A stretch of DNA of 64,000 bases from Burkholderia sp. Ax-1719 (lineage in GTDB: Bacteria; Pseudomonadota; Gammaproteobacteria; Burkholderiales; Burkholderiaceae): assembly GCF_011753055.1 (NCBI RefSeq), contig NZ_VWWJ01000021.1:62001-126000 (forward strand), given 5' to 3'. The notes under the pieces were generated by a model, which was not told the origin of the DNA, searched no databases, and saw only the letters and a program-made list of their open reading frames with translations. Of the stretch, positions 42,782 to 51,550 are shown in pieces (positions within the stretch are counted from its first letter, which is position 1; the number at the start of each line of letters is the position of its first letter). Both the position numbers and the translations under genes were made by a program.

Positions 42782-43246
42782 ATGTCTGTCACCCTCCGCG
42801 TTTTTTCGGAAGCCGATACCGAGGCCGTGCTCGCGCTCTGGCTGCAGGCGTTTCCGGAGTACAACGACACGACCCGGCCGCACCGCAATCCGCGTCTGTC
42901 GATTGCGAACAAGCTCGGCACGCAGCCGGAGCTGTTCTTCGTCGCCACCCGCGATGAAGACGGTGTGATCGTCGGCACGGCAATGGCGGGTTACGACGGA
43001 CATCGCGGCTGGCTGTACTCGCTGGCCGTGGCGAACGAGGCGCGGCGTCTGGGCATCGGCACGCGCCTGGTGCGCCACGCGGAAAGCGCGCTCGCGGCGA
43101 TGGGCTGCCTCAAGCTCAACCTGCAGGTGCTCGCCGACAAACCCGAGGTGATCGCGTTCTACGATTCGCTCGGTTATCGCGCGGATGCGGTGGTGAGTCT
43201 GGGCAAGCGGCTCGCTGTCGCGCAGGAATCCGAAGCAGTCGCCTGA
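42782..43246 (+). CDS. GNAT family N-acetyltransferase (YpeA-like)
   Basis: This 154-residue protein has the GNAT fold: a first helix (RVFSEADTEAVLALWLQAFPEYN), acetyl-CoA site VANEARRLGIGTRLVRHAE (motif A, near residue 82) and the final LQVLADKPEVIAFYDSLGYRADAVVSLGKRL. The length and pattern match YpeA-type acetyltransferases. It starts 15 bp after argD, so the two are probably co-transcribed; acting on an arginine-related substrate is possible but not shown. Confidence 0.88.
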   Translation: MSVTLRVFSEADTEAVLALWLQAFPEYNDTTRPHRNPRLSIANKLGTQPELFFVATRDEDGVIVGTAMAGYDGHRGWLYSLAVANEARRLGIGTRLVRHAESALAAMGCLKLNLQVLADKPEVIAFYDSLGYRADAVVSLGKRLAVAQESEAVA

Positions 43247-43270
43247 AGCACGATCCGCGCTACCGGCAAT

Positions 43271-43310
43271 AAAAAAAGCCGCATGAGCATCACGCTCATG
43301 CGGCTTTTGT
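43271..43310. terminator. Bidirectional intrinsic terminator
   Basis: A 15-bp stem AAAAGCCGCATGAGC / GCTCATGCGGCTTTT with a five-base loop lies between the convergent acetyltransferase and livF genes. Confidence 0.93.
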
Positions 43311-43329
43311 CCTTCTGGCGTCGCGTTAC

Positions 43330-44045
<716 letters not shown>

Positions 44046-44046
<1 letters not shown>

Positions 44047-44822
44047 CAGTGAACTCCCGCGCCCAGATATGCTTCGATAACCTTCGGGTCCTTCTGCACG
44101 TCCTGCGGCAGACCTTCGGCGATCACCTTGCCGTAGTCGAGCACTGTCATGCGGTTGCACAGGCCCATCACCAGTTTCACGTCGTGCTCGATCAGCAGGA
44201 TGGTCTTGCCATCGGCGCGGATCTTGTCGAGCAGGCGCGTGAGTTCGACCTTTTCAGTTGCGTTCATGCCCGCTGCCGGCTCGTCGAGCGCGAGCAGCTT
44301 CGGATCGGTGGCGAGCGCACGCGCGATTTCCAGACGGCGCTGGTGGCCGTACGAGAGGTTGCGCGAGGTGTAGTCCGCGTACTGGGCGATGCCCACATAT
44401 TCGAGCAGCTCGATCGCGCGTTCCTTGATCTCGCGCTCTTCCTTGCGCTCCGAAGGCGTCTGGAACACGGCGCCCAAAAGGCCGTGTTTCGTCCGCACGT
44501 GACGGCCGACCATCACGTTTTCGAGCGCCGTCATGCCGCCGAACAGACGGATGTTCTGGAAAGTACGCGCGATACCGGCCTTCGCGACCTGGTACACGGC
44601 CGTCGGCGTGTAGGCGTCGCCGTCGAGCTTGAACTCGCCCGAATCCGGCGTGTAGAGGCCCGTGATCACGTTGAAGAACGTGGTCTTGCCGGCGCCGTTC
44701 GGGCCGATCAGACCGTAAATCGTGCCTTCTTCGATCTGCAGGCCCACATCGGACAGAGCCTGGAGGCCGCCGAAGCGCTTGTTCACGCCTTTGACGGACA
44801 GGCGGATTTGCTTGTTGCTCAT
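44046..44822 (-). CDS. livG: Branched-chain amino acid ABC transporter ATPase LivG
   Basis: This 258-residue ATPase has Walker A GPNGAGKTT, the LivG-specific long insertion around ARTFQNIRLFGGMTALENVMVGRH, signature LSYGHQRRLEIARALA and Walker B LLALDEPAAGMN. It is in a minus-strand operon after livH and livM, 13 bp downstream of livM. Confidence 0.96.
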
Positions 44823-44835
44823 ATGTGTGGCCCCC

Positions 44836-46005
44836 TTAAGCGCGCACCGGCTTCTTGCTGCCGCGTTTGGCGATCTTCGCGATCTTGTCTTCGTGCTTCG
44901 GCGCGGGCCAGAGGCCTTCCGAGCGGTACAGCATGATCACGACCATGGCGAGACCGTAGAGCAGCTGGCGAATCACTTCCGTATCGACGATCTCATGACC
45001 GAAGATCGCGTTCTGCAGCGGACCCATGGTCGAGCGCAGGAACTCAGGGAAGATCGCGAGCAGCACCGCGCCCAGGATCACGCCCGGAATGTGGCCCATG
45101 CCGCCCAGCACCACGCAGGCCAGCACCACGACCGATTCCCAGAACGTGAACGATTCCGGCGACACGAAGCCCTGGAACGAACCGAACATCGCGCCCGACA
45201 GACCGCCGAACGACGCGCCCATGGCGAAGGCGAGCAGCTTGACGTTACGCGTGTTGATGCCCATCGCCTTGGCGGCGATTTCGTCTTCGCGGATTGCGGC
45301 CCATGCACGGCCGATACGCGAGTGCTGCAGACGCGTACAGACCCAGATCACGAACAGCGCGCACACCACGAAGGCGTAGTAGTACATGTACACCGACGGG
45401 AACGAGAACCCGAGGAAGGTGTGTGTCTGCGCGAGATTGAAGCCGCCGATCGTCAGCGGATCGATACCCGTGATGCCCTTCGGGCCGTTGGTGATGTTCA
45501 CCGGACGGTCGAGGTTGTTCATGAAGATACGAACGATTTCCCCGAAGCCCAGCGTCACGATCGCGAGGTAGTCGCCGCGCAGACGCAGTGTAGGTGCGCC
45601 GAGCAGCACGCCGAACAACGCCGCGAGCGCCATCGCGCACGGAATGATGATCCAGAACGGCGCATGCAGCCCGTTCGGGAACATGTGCGCGATCCACTCG
45701 AACTGCGAGGTCAAATGCGGCGAAGACAGCAGCGCGGCAACGTAGGCGCCCACCGCGTAGAACGCGATATAGCCCAGGTCCAGCAGGCCGGCGAAGCCCA
45801 CCACCACGTTCAGGCCCAGCGCGAGCATCACATAGAGCATCGCGAAGTCCAGCACGCGCACCCAGTAGTTGCCGCCCGTTGCGCCCACCACCATCGGCAG
45901 GGCGATCACGAAGGCCGCCGTGAGAATGCCCACGGTCAGCGTCTTCGTCATGTTCTTTTCGGGGATGAGCGTCGTCGACGGCTCGATCGGTTGAATGGAA
46001 GTCAT
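44836..46005 (-). CDS. livM: Branched-chain amino acid ABC transporter permease LivM
   Basis: This 389-residue inner-membrane protein has ten or so spans and the LivM motifs GFAGLLDLGYIAFYAVGAYVAALL and GDYLAIVTLGFGEIVRI. The cytoplasmic loop RIGRAWAAIREDEIAAKAMGIN contacts the ATPases. It lies between livH and livG. The last 15 residues are Lys/Arg-rich. Confidence 0.95.
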   Translation of the reverse strand: MTSIQPIEPSTTLIPEKNMTKTLTVGILTAAFVIALPMVVGATGGNYWVRVLDFAMLYVMLALGLNVVVGFAGLLDLGYIAFYAVGAYVAALLSSPHLTSQFEWIAHMFPNGLHAPFWIIIPCAMALAALFGVLLGAPTLRLRGDYLAIVTLGFGEIVRIFMNNLDRPVNITNGPKGITGIDPLTIGGFNLAQTHTFLGFSFPSVYMYYYAFVVCALFVIWVCTRLQHSRIGRAWAAIREDEIAAKAMGINTRNVKLLAFAMGASFGGLSGAMFGSFQGFVSPESFTFWESVVVLACVVLGGMGHIPGVILGAVLLAIFPEFLRSTMGPLQNAIFGHEIVDTEVIRQLLYGLAMVVIMLYRSEGLWPAPKHEDKIAKIAKRGSKKPVRA

Positions 46006-46021
46006 GTTGTCCTACCCCCTC

Positions 46022-46972
46022 TTATGCGCGGTCCGCGACACGTTCGCCCAGCAGCCCCGACGGACGGAACACGAGCACGACGATCAGCACGACGAATGCG
46101 AAGACGTCCTGATAGTTACTGCCGAATACCCCACCGGTCAGATTGCCGATGTAGCCTGCGCCAAGCTGCTCGATCAGACCGAGCACCACGCCGCCGACCA
46201 TCGCACCGCCGAGGTTGCCGATACCGCCCAGCACCGCTGCGGTGAATGCCTTCATACCCGGGATGAAGCCCATGTAGAAGTGCGCGTTGCCGTATTCGGA
46301 GGCGATCATCACGCCAGCCAGCGCTGCGAGCGCCGAGCCGATCATGAAGGTGGCCGAAATCACGAAGTTCGGGTTCACGCCCATCAGCGAGGCGTTGTTC
46401 GGGTTCTCGGCGATCGCACGCATGGCGCGGCCGAGCTTGGTTTTGTGCACGAGCAGCAAGAGGCCTGCCATCACGACGAACGCCACGATGATGATGACGA
46501 TTTCGGTCGGCGAGATCACCGCGCCTACGCCCGTGTCAGTCGGCTTGATGACGTTGATCGGGTCGGTCGAGATGAGCTGCGGGAAGGGCAGCGGATTGCG
46601 GCCCCAGATCAGCATCGCGAGCGTCTGCAGCAGGATCGACACGCCGATGGCGGTGATCAGCGGTGCGAGACGCGGCGCGCGGCGCAGCGGCCGGTACGCG
46701 ACTTTTTCGATCGTGTAGCCCACGAACGCACAGACGACGGCGGCAATCACCAGCGCGATGCACAGCGTGGGAATGTTCCCAAGGCCCGGGAAGTGGTTCT
46801 GCAGCACCGTGATCGCGGACAGCGCCACCATCGCGCCGACCATCAGCACGTCGCCGTGCGCGAAGTTGATGATGCCCAGAATCCCGTACACCATCGTGTA
46901 GCCCAGCGCGATGATGGCGTAGATGCTGCCTAGCACCAGCCCATTCAGGACCTGCTGGATGAAAATATCCAT
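46022..46972 (-). CDS. livH: Branched-chain amino acid ABC transporter permease LivH
   Basis: This 316-residue inner-membrane protein has about eight spans and the LivH motifs LVLGSIYAIIALGYTMVYGILGIINFAHGDVLMVG and GRAMRAIAENPNNASLMGVN, the latter the ATPase-contacting loop. It is the first gene of the livHMGF operon, with AAAGGAGC before its ATG. No binding protein (LivJ/LivK) is next to it in this window, so one encoded elsewhere must serve it. Confidence 0.95.
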   Translation of the reverse strand: MDIFIQQVLNGLVLGSIYAIIALGYTMVYGILGIINFAHGDVLMVGAMVALSAITVLQNHFPGLGNIPTLCIALVIAAVVCAFVGYTIEKVAYRPLRRAPRLAPLITAIGVSILLQTLAMLIWGRNPLPFPQLISTDPINVIKPTDTGVGAVISPTEIVIIIVAFVVMAGLLLLVHKTKLGRAMRAIAENPNNASLMGVNPNFVISATFMIGSALAALAGVMIASEYGNAHFYMGFIPGMKAFTAAVLGGIGNLGGAMVGGVVLGLIEQLGAGYIGNLTGGVFGSNYQDVFAFVVLIVVLVFRPSGLLGERVADRA

Positions 46973-47183
46973 TTAATGCTCCTTTGCCCGTGCGACCGGA
47001 TTCGCGCTTGTCATCGGCCGGTGGGCGATGTTTTACGGAACCGCAACGACACTCTCGGGTACTGAAGTAAAAGACCGGTAACGGTTGGCCACATCTGGTT
47101 CGCGTTGTCGCTGTGTCGCAGCGGCAGGCTCGCCAGAGGCGGATGCAAAAACGGCACCGTCGGATGGTTCGGTGCCGTCGGGT

Positions 47184-47732
47184 TCAACGACCTGTCACTT
47201 TCGCTGCGACGCGCATGGTGCAAGCCTCGCGGCCGGCACCCTCTGCGCCTTGCGTCATGACTCCCCTTTCCAGGCGGATCGCGGCACTCGCGGACACGGC
47301 GTCGATCGACGCTGTGGGGCCGCGCAGTCCTGCGGTCAAACTGGCAGACAGTTCCTGGGTTCGAGCCGCGCTACCTTTTACGGCAGCATCGCCCCCAACT
47401 TTTGGGTCCGTTACGAAATCCGCTTCTGCGGGCTTCGTGGCGCCGTTGCTGTATGCAACATGCGTGCCAGTTTTCATGACAACGGAGAGGATTGCGATTC
47501 CGGTCGGCTCGGCAGCGCGCACCTGCTTCAGGCACACGTGGCTCAAACGCCTTTCCCCAAGGCGTTTGTGGCCGTTGTCATCGTCGTTTCCGGAATGCAT
47601 ATCGGTTCTCTCCGGGAGCGCAACGGTCATCGATGTCGCATTCACACCCGCTTCAAGGCCACGGGAACACCCCACGAAGTGTGGCGCAACCGCAGCCGCT
47701 GAAGACGCGGCGAAAGCAAACTCGAATTGCAT
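47184..47732 (-). CDS. Uncertain 182-residue ORF
   Basis: A minus-strand frame starting at 47732 encodes 182 residues beginning MQFEFAFAASSAAAVAPHFV. An AGGAG lies about eleven bases upstream of the ATG. The third-position GC bias is clearly weaker than in neighbouring genes, the protein has no recognised domain, and overlapping frames on the plus strand are also open. It may be a fast-evolving exported protein, a decayed gene or chance. Confidence 0.3.
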   Translation of the reverse strand: MQFEFAFAASSAAAVAPHFVGCSRGLEAGVNATSMTVALPERTDMHSGNDDDNGHKRLGERRLSHVCLKQVRAAEPTGIAILSVVMKTGTHVAYSNGATKPAEADFVTDPKVGGDAAVKGSAARTQELSASLTAGLRGPTASIDAVSASAAIRLERGVMTQGAEGAGREACTMRVAAKVTGR

Positions 47733-47868
47733 GTAAACAGGTCTCCTGCGCCTTCCGAAATGCTTGCCTGGCGGGCCTCACGCGGACGTTTGGCCCCTCA
47801 GAACGCGCGCATTGTAACTCCAATTATGCGGCCGGCAATATTGTTGAACCGACAGGGTTTTCCTGCAT

Positions 47869-47908
47869 TGCAACCACCCTCTGAAAGAAGAAGCCGTCAG
47901 AGGTTGCA
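47869..47908. other. Hairpin in the livH-ispH gap
   Basis: TGCAAC and CTCTGA on the left (with a four-base bulge) pair with TCAGAG and GTTGCA on the right, giving twelve pairs around a 12-base loop. It stands in AT-richer non-coding DNA. It could be part of an RNA or a protein-binding site; no T-tract follows. Confidence 0.4.
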
Positions 47909-48225
47909 CCCTTGGTTGCGCCGCATTTTCGTGCATCAGTTGCACCAGAATTCGGCGCAATTCGCATCAAGTGTTGTAACCGGCGGCCGCAGTCCCTTAT
48001 GGGGCGGGCATCGCATGTGTGATGACAGAGATTTAAGCGATCATTGAGTGCGAGCACCGAGTTGGTGCGATGGAGATATTCAGGACTCCACATGCCCCAT
48101 TAAACGGGGTCACACCATGACAAACGACCCTGCCCTATAGCGAAAACACTAATACGAAGAGGGTGTAGCAACGCGGTTAACCGCACGTTTCTGACGATTG
48201 ATCCCTATTTATTGGCGCAGGCGTG

Positions 48226-48252
48226 AAAAAAGCGCGCCAGCGGCGCGCTTCG
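48226..48252 (-). terminator. Intrinsic terminator of ispH
   Basis: AAGCGCGCC / GGCGCGCTT arms with a three-base loop are followed on the minus strand by a T-tract, about 25 bp after the ispH stop. Confidence 0.85.
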
Positions 48253-48278
48253 GGATCGAGCGTGAGGCTAAGCCGACT

Positions 48279-49238
48279 TCAGGCAGCCTGGCCCAGACCG
48301 CGCGGCAGCGGGAACGCAATGTTTTCCTCAATGCCTTCGAGCGCGCGCACATTGCGCACGCCCAGCTCGTTCAGACGCTGGATGATCTGCTGCGCGAGCG
48401 CCTCGGGCGCCGACGCACCCGCCGTCAGGCCGATACGACGCTTGCCTTCAAGCCACTTCGGATCGATCTGGTCGGGCGCATCCACCATATAGGCGGGGAT
48501 GCCGCGCTTTTCCGCGACTTCGCGCAGACGGTTCGAGTTCGAGCTGTTCGGGCTGCCGACCACGATCACCACGTCGCACTGCGGCGCCATGAACTTGACC
48601 GCGTCCTGACGGTTTTGCGTGGCGTAGCAGATGTCCTGCTTCTTCGGCTCGCGGATCGCCGGGAAGCGCGTCTTGAGCGCGGCGATGATGTCGGCGGCAT
48701 CGTCCACGGACAGCGTGGTCTGCGTGACGAACGCCACGCGCTCGGGGTCGCGCAGCGTGAGCTTTTCGACGTCGGCGATATCTTCGACCAGATACATGCC
48801 CTCGCCGACCTGGCCCATCGTGCCTTCCACTTCCGGGTGACCCTTGTGGCCGATCATAACGATGTCGAGGCCTTCGTCGCGCATCTTCGCGACTTCGACG
48901 TGCACCTTGGTCACGAGCGGACACGTGGCGTCGTAGACGCGCAGGCCGCGCGCTTCGGCGTCGGCGCGCACCGCCTTGGAGACGCCGTGCGCACTGAAGA
49001 TCACCGTATTGCCCGCGGGCACTTCTTCGAGCTGCTCGATGAAGATCGCGCCCTTCTTGCGCAGATCCTCGACGACATACGCGTTGTGGACGATCTCGTG
49101 GCGCACGTAGATGGGCGCGCCGTGGATCTGGATGGCCCGCTCGACGATCTCGATGGCACGGTCGACGCCGGCGCAGAAACCGCGCGGCTGGGCTAGCAGA
49201 ATTTCAGCGTTGGCGAGAAAGGACGTGTCCGTGGTCAT
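48279..49238 (-). CDS. ispH: 4-hydroxy-3-methylbut-2-enyl diphosphate reductase
   Basis: This 319-residue [4Fe-4S] enzyme performs the last step of the methylerythritol phosphate pathway, making isopentenyl and dimethylallyl diphosphates. The three cluster cysteines are in RGFCAGVDRA, DATCPLVTKVH and KQDICYATQNRQ, and the SAHG and GSPNSSNSNRL motifs are present. It starts nine bases after the stop of fkpB, a pairing seen across proteobacteria. Confidence 0.97.
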   Translation of the reverse strand: MTTDTSFLANAEILLAQPRGFCAGVDRAIEIVERAIQIHGAPIYVRHEIVHNAYVVEDLRKKGAIFIEQLEEVPAGNTVIFSAHGVSKAVRADAEARGLRVYDATCPLVTKVHVEVAKMRDEGLDIVMIGHKGHPEVEGTMGQVGEGMYLVEDIADVEKLTLRDPERVAFVTQTTLSVDDAADIIAALKTRFPAIREPKKQDICYATQNRQDAVKFMAPQCDVVIVVGSPNSSNSNRLREVAEKRGIPAYMVDAPDQIDPKWLEGKRRIGLTAGASAPEALAQQIIQRLNELGVRNVRALEGIEENIAFPLPRGLGQAA

Positions 49239-49247
49239 GGGCTTTCT

Positions 49248-49703
49248 TTACAGGATTCCAATGATTTGCACTTCGAACGCAACCGCCGCGCCTGCCAGCG
49301 GATGGTTGAAATCGAACAGCGCGGAGGTTTCGTTGACTTCCTTGAGCACGCCGGCGTAACGATCACCGTTAGGTGCGTTGAATTCGACCAGATCGCCGGG
49401 GCGGAAGCTCTCGCCGATCACCGCGTTGTCGCGCAGGGTCTTGAGCGAAATGCGCTGGATCAGGTCGGGGTTGCGCTGACCGAAGGCGACGCCCGGTTCT
49501 AGCTGAAAGGTGGAGTGGTGCCCCACCTTGAGACCCCGCAGAATATCTTCCAGCGGCGGCGCGAGCTGGCCGGCGCCCAGCAGCAGCGTGGCGGGCCGGT
49601 CGACAAAGGTGTTGACGATCTCGGTGCCATCGGCGAGCGAAAGCCGGTAGTGCAACGTGACGTGGGAACCGGGTTTCACCTCGGAGATGTCGATGATGCT
49701 CAT
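49248..49703 (-). CDS. fkpB: FKBP-type peptidyl-prolyl cis-trans isomerase (SlpA/FkpB)
   Basis: This 151-residue protein has the SlyD-like FKBP fold split by an inserted flap domain: GSHVTLHYRLSLADGTEIVNTF at the start, then the LGAGQLAPPLEDILRGLKVG hinge, the insert (AFGQRNPDLIQRISL) and the final DFNHPLAGAAVAFEVQIIGI. It catalyses proline isomerisation and may help fold proteins. The ATG at 49703 fits the family; an upstream open frame lacks homology. It is the first gene of the fkpB-ispH operon, divergent from radC. Confidence 0.94.
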   Translation of the reverse strand: MSIIDISEVKPGSHVTLHYRLSLADGTEIVNTFVDRPATLLLGAGQLAPPLEDILRGLKVGHHSTFQLEPGVAFGQRNPDLIQRISLKTLRDNAVIGESFRPGDLVEFNAPNGDRYAGVLKEVNETSALFDFNHPLAGAAVAFEVQIIGIL

Positions 49704-49874
49704 GCGGTACTCATTTTCGTCTGGGCGCGCCCGACGTGCGTGCTCGCCCCTAACGCCCCGAGGGGCCGGCCCGGCCGCCGTCTGACAGCGGTCGGAAAAC
49801 CCGTATTGTAAGCCACATAGTTCCTGGGCGGACGCCGCGCGCATGGCCGGCGCCGCCCTCGCAAAGGAGGTCGA

Positions 49875-50660
49875 ATGTTCGAAATTGCCTGTGACAAGCC
49901 GCTCTGGAGCAGCGACGCCGCCTGTGCGCCACCGCTGCAGCCGTTGCCGGGTTTGAAACCCGGCGGCGCAGTCGCGTTCGCGCCGCTCGAGCCCGGCGCG
50001 CCGCGTCGTCCCGCCATGCCGCGCGAGCGGTTGCGCGAAGCCGGGCCTGGCGCGCTATCCGACCTCGAACTGGTCGCGCTGCTGCTCGGCTCGGGCCTGC
50101 CGGGCCACGACGTATTCGACGTCGCGCGCTCGCTGCTCAAGCACTTTGGCTCGCTGCGCGCCATGCTGGACGCCGAGCGCGAGGAATTCGAAGCGTTGCG
50201 CGGCATCGGCCCGGCCAAATCATCGAAATTCGTGGCCGTGCTGGAACTGGCGCGGCGTGCGCTCGCCGAACAGATCGAGGAAAAACCGCTGATCGACTCG
50301 CCCGGGGCGGTGGAGGATTATTTGCGCTTATTGATAGGCGGCCGCGCCCATGAGGTGTTCATCTGCCTCTTTCTGGACATCCGGCACCGATTGATCCGCA
50401 CGGAGGAAAGTACGCGCGGCACGCTTACGCGCATGGCGGTGTATCCTCGCGAGGTCGTACGGCGCGCGCTGATGCTCAACGCCGCGCATCTGATCGTGGC
50501 GCACAATCACCCTTCCGGCGCCGTCCAGCCAAGTGCAAGCGACCGCCGTCTCACGCGGGTTCTACGCGAAACGCTTGCTCTCGTCGACGTAAGACTCGTC
50601 GATCACCTGATCATTGGCACGCAGGAGACGTTTTCGTTCGCGCGCCATGGGCTGGATTGA
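49875..50660 (+). CDS. radC: RadC family JAB-domain protein
   Basis: This 261-residue protein has an N-terminal helix-hairpin-helix part (RERLREAGPGALSDLELVALLLGSG, FEALRGIGPAKSSKF) and a C-terminal JAB/MPN metalloprotease-like domain with the metal motif AHNHPSGAVQPSASD. The name comes from an old repair-mutant assignment in E. coli; the true role is unknown. A 45-residue Pro/Ala-rich N-terminal extension precedes the conserved part. It is divergent from fkpB. Confidence 0.92.
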   Translation: MFEIACDKPLWSSDAACAPPLQPLPGLKPGGAVAFAPLEPGAPRRPAMPRERLREAGPGALSDLELVALLLGSGLPGHDVFDVARSLLKHFGSLRAMLDAEREEFEALRGIGPAKSSKFVAVLELARRALAEQIEEKPLIDSPGAVEDYLRLLIGGRAHEVFICLFLDIRHRLIRTEESTRGTLTRMAVYPREVVRRALMLNAAHLIVAHNHPSGAVQPSASDRRLTRVLRETLALVDVRLVDHLIIGTQETFSFARHGLD

Positions 50661-50681
50661 ACCAGCACCGTTAAATGATGT

Positions 50682-50711
50682 TTGATTTTCCAGGCAATTT
50701 TCTGCTAGACT
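50682..50711 (+). promoter_or_regulatory. Promoter of rpmB-rpmG
   Basis: TTGATT (50682-50687) and TAGACT (50706-50711) are 18 bp apart. The transcript would carry a leader of about 170 nt before rpmB. A lone TACAAT at 50845-50850 could mark a second start. Confidence 0.6.
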
Positions 50712-50890
50712 CACGGTTTGCCTATTTCCAACCCTGTTCTGAAGCCCTTCGCGGTCTTCCAGGGGAAATACGGCCTGGGTTCGAGGTTGTCTCTCATCCA
50801 TACGTGAGCGCGCTCTTATTCCGGCCATTTCTCGCCTGGGAAACTACAATAAGCGGCTCTCGAACTCAGAATTTCCGTAGGAGTGCACTC

Positions 50891-51124
50891 ATGGCACGTG
50901 TATGCCAAGTCACTGGGAAAGCGCCGATGAGCGGCAACAACGTTTCCCACGCAAACAACAAAACCAAGCGCCGTTTCCTCCCGAATCTGCAAAATCGCCG
51001 TTTCTGGGTTGAAAGCGAAAACCGTTGGGTGCGTCTGCGCATCTCGAACGCAGGCCTGCGCCTGATCGACAAGAACGGCATCGATTCCGTGCTCGCAGAC
51101 CTGCGCGCACGCGGCGAACTGTAA
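50891..51124 (+). CDS. rpmB: 50S ribosomal protein L28
   Basis: This 77-residue basic protein has the L28 pattern MARVCQVTGKAPMSGNNVSH then NKTKRRFLPNLQNRRFWVE and ends in RARGEL. AGGAG lies about nine bases before the ATG. It is paired with rpmG 10 bp downstream, as in most proteobacteria. Confidence 0.98.
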   Translation: MARVCQVTGKAPMSGNNVSHANNKTKRRFLPNLQNRRFWVESENRWVRLRISNAGLRLIDKNGIDSVLADLRARGEL

Positions 51125-51134
51125 GGAGTAAATC

Positions 51135-51302
51135 ATGGCCAAGGGTATTCGCGACAAGATCAAGCTCGAGTCGACCGCAGGCACGGGTCACTTCTACACG
51201 ACGACGAAGAACAAGCGCAACATGCCGGAAAAAATGTCGATCAAGAAGTTCGACCCGGTTGTTCGTAAGCACGTCGAGTACAAGGAAACCAAGATCAAGT
51301 AA
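51135..51302 (+). CDS. rpmG: 50S ribosomal protein L33
   Basis: This 55-residue protein reads MAKGIRDKIKLESTAGTGHF at the start and ends VRKHVEYKETKIK. It is the cysteine-free (zinc-independent) L33 form. AAGGAG lies seven bases before the ATG. A terminator follows after about 30 bp. Confidence 0.98.
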   Translation: MAKGIRDKIKLESTAGTGHFYTTTKNKRNMPEKMSIKKFDPVVRKHVEYKETKIK

Positions 51303-51333
51303 TTGATCCGGTTTCGAGCCTGACGAAGACAAG

Positions 51334-51364
51334 AAAAGCCCCGCCTTTGGCGGGGCTTTTCCTT
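51334..51364 (+). terminator. Intrinsic terminator of rpmB-rpmG
   Basis: AAAAGCCCCGCC / GGCGGGGCTTTT arms with a three-base loop and further T residues form a strong terminator. Confidence 0.93.
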
Positions 51365-51550
51365 TTCCGCCTCCCCTTTTTCCTTTCCCGCCTCATGTGC
51401 GGCTTTTCCTACGCTCCCCACTCGGAGTATGCTTGCCGCTTCACCCGCCGCCGGCACGCCTACCACGCGAAGTGGGCGCGCGCATGACAGCGGCGGACAG
51501 CAGCGTAGAGCGGGACAAGCGCAGAACAAAAGAGACGGAGAAGCGGGACC

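Larger units (their letters stand above)
46973..48225. other. 1.25-kb region between livH and ispH, mostly without a recognised gene
   Basis: The left part (47184-47732) holds one uncertain ORF (separate entry). From about 47740 the sequence is distinctly AT-richer, has stops in all frames and looks non-coding. It contains an imperfect hairpin at 47869-47908. No promoter, tRNA, IS or known riboswitch was recognised. The livH promoter should lie at the left end but was not identified. Confidence 0.5.

Noticed and set aside
47085..47736. Plus-strand ORFs in the livH-ispH gap
   Set aside because: They are rich in Arg, Ser and Cys with no ribosome site; the minus-strand frame there is slightly better but still uncertain.
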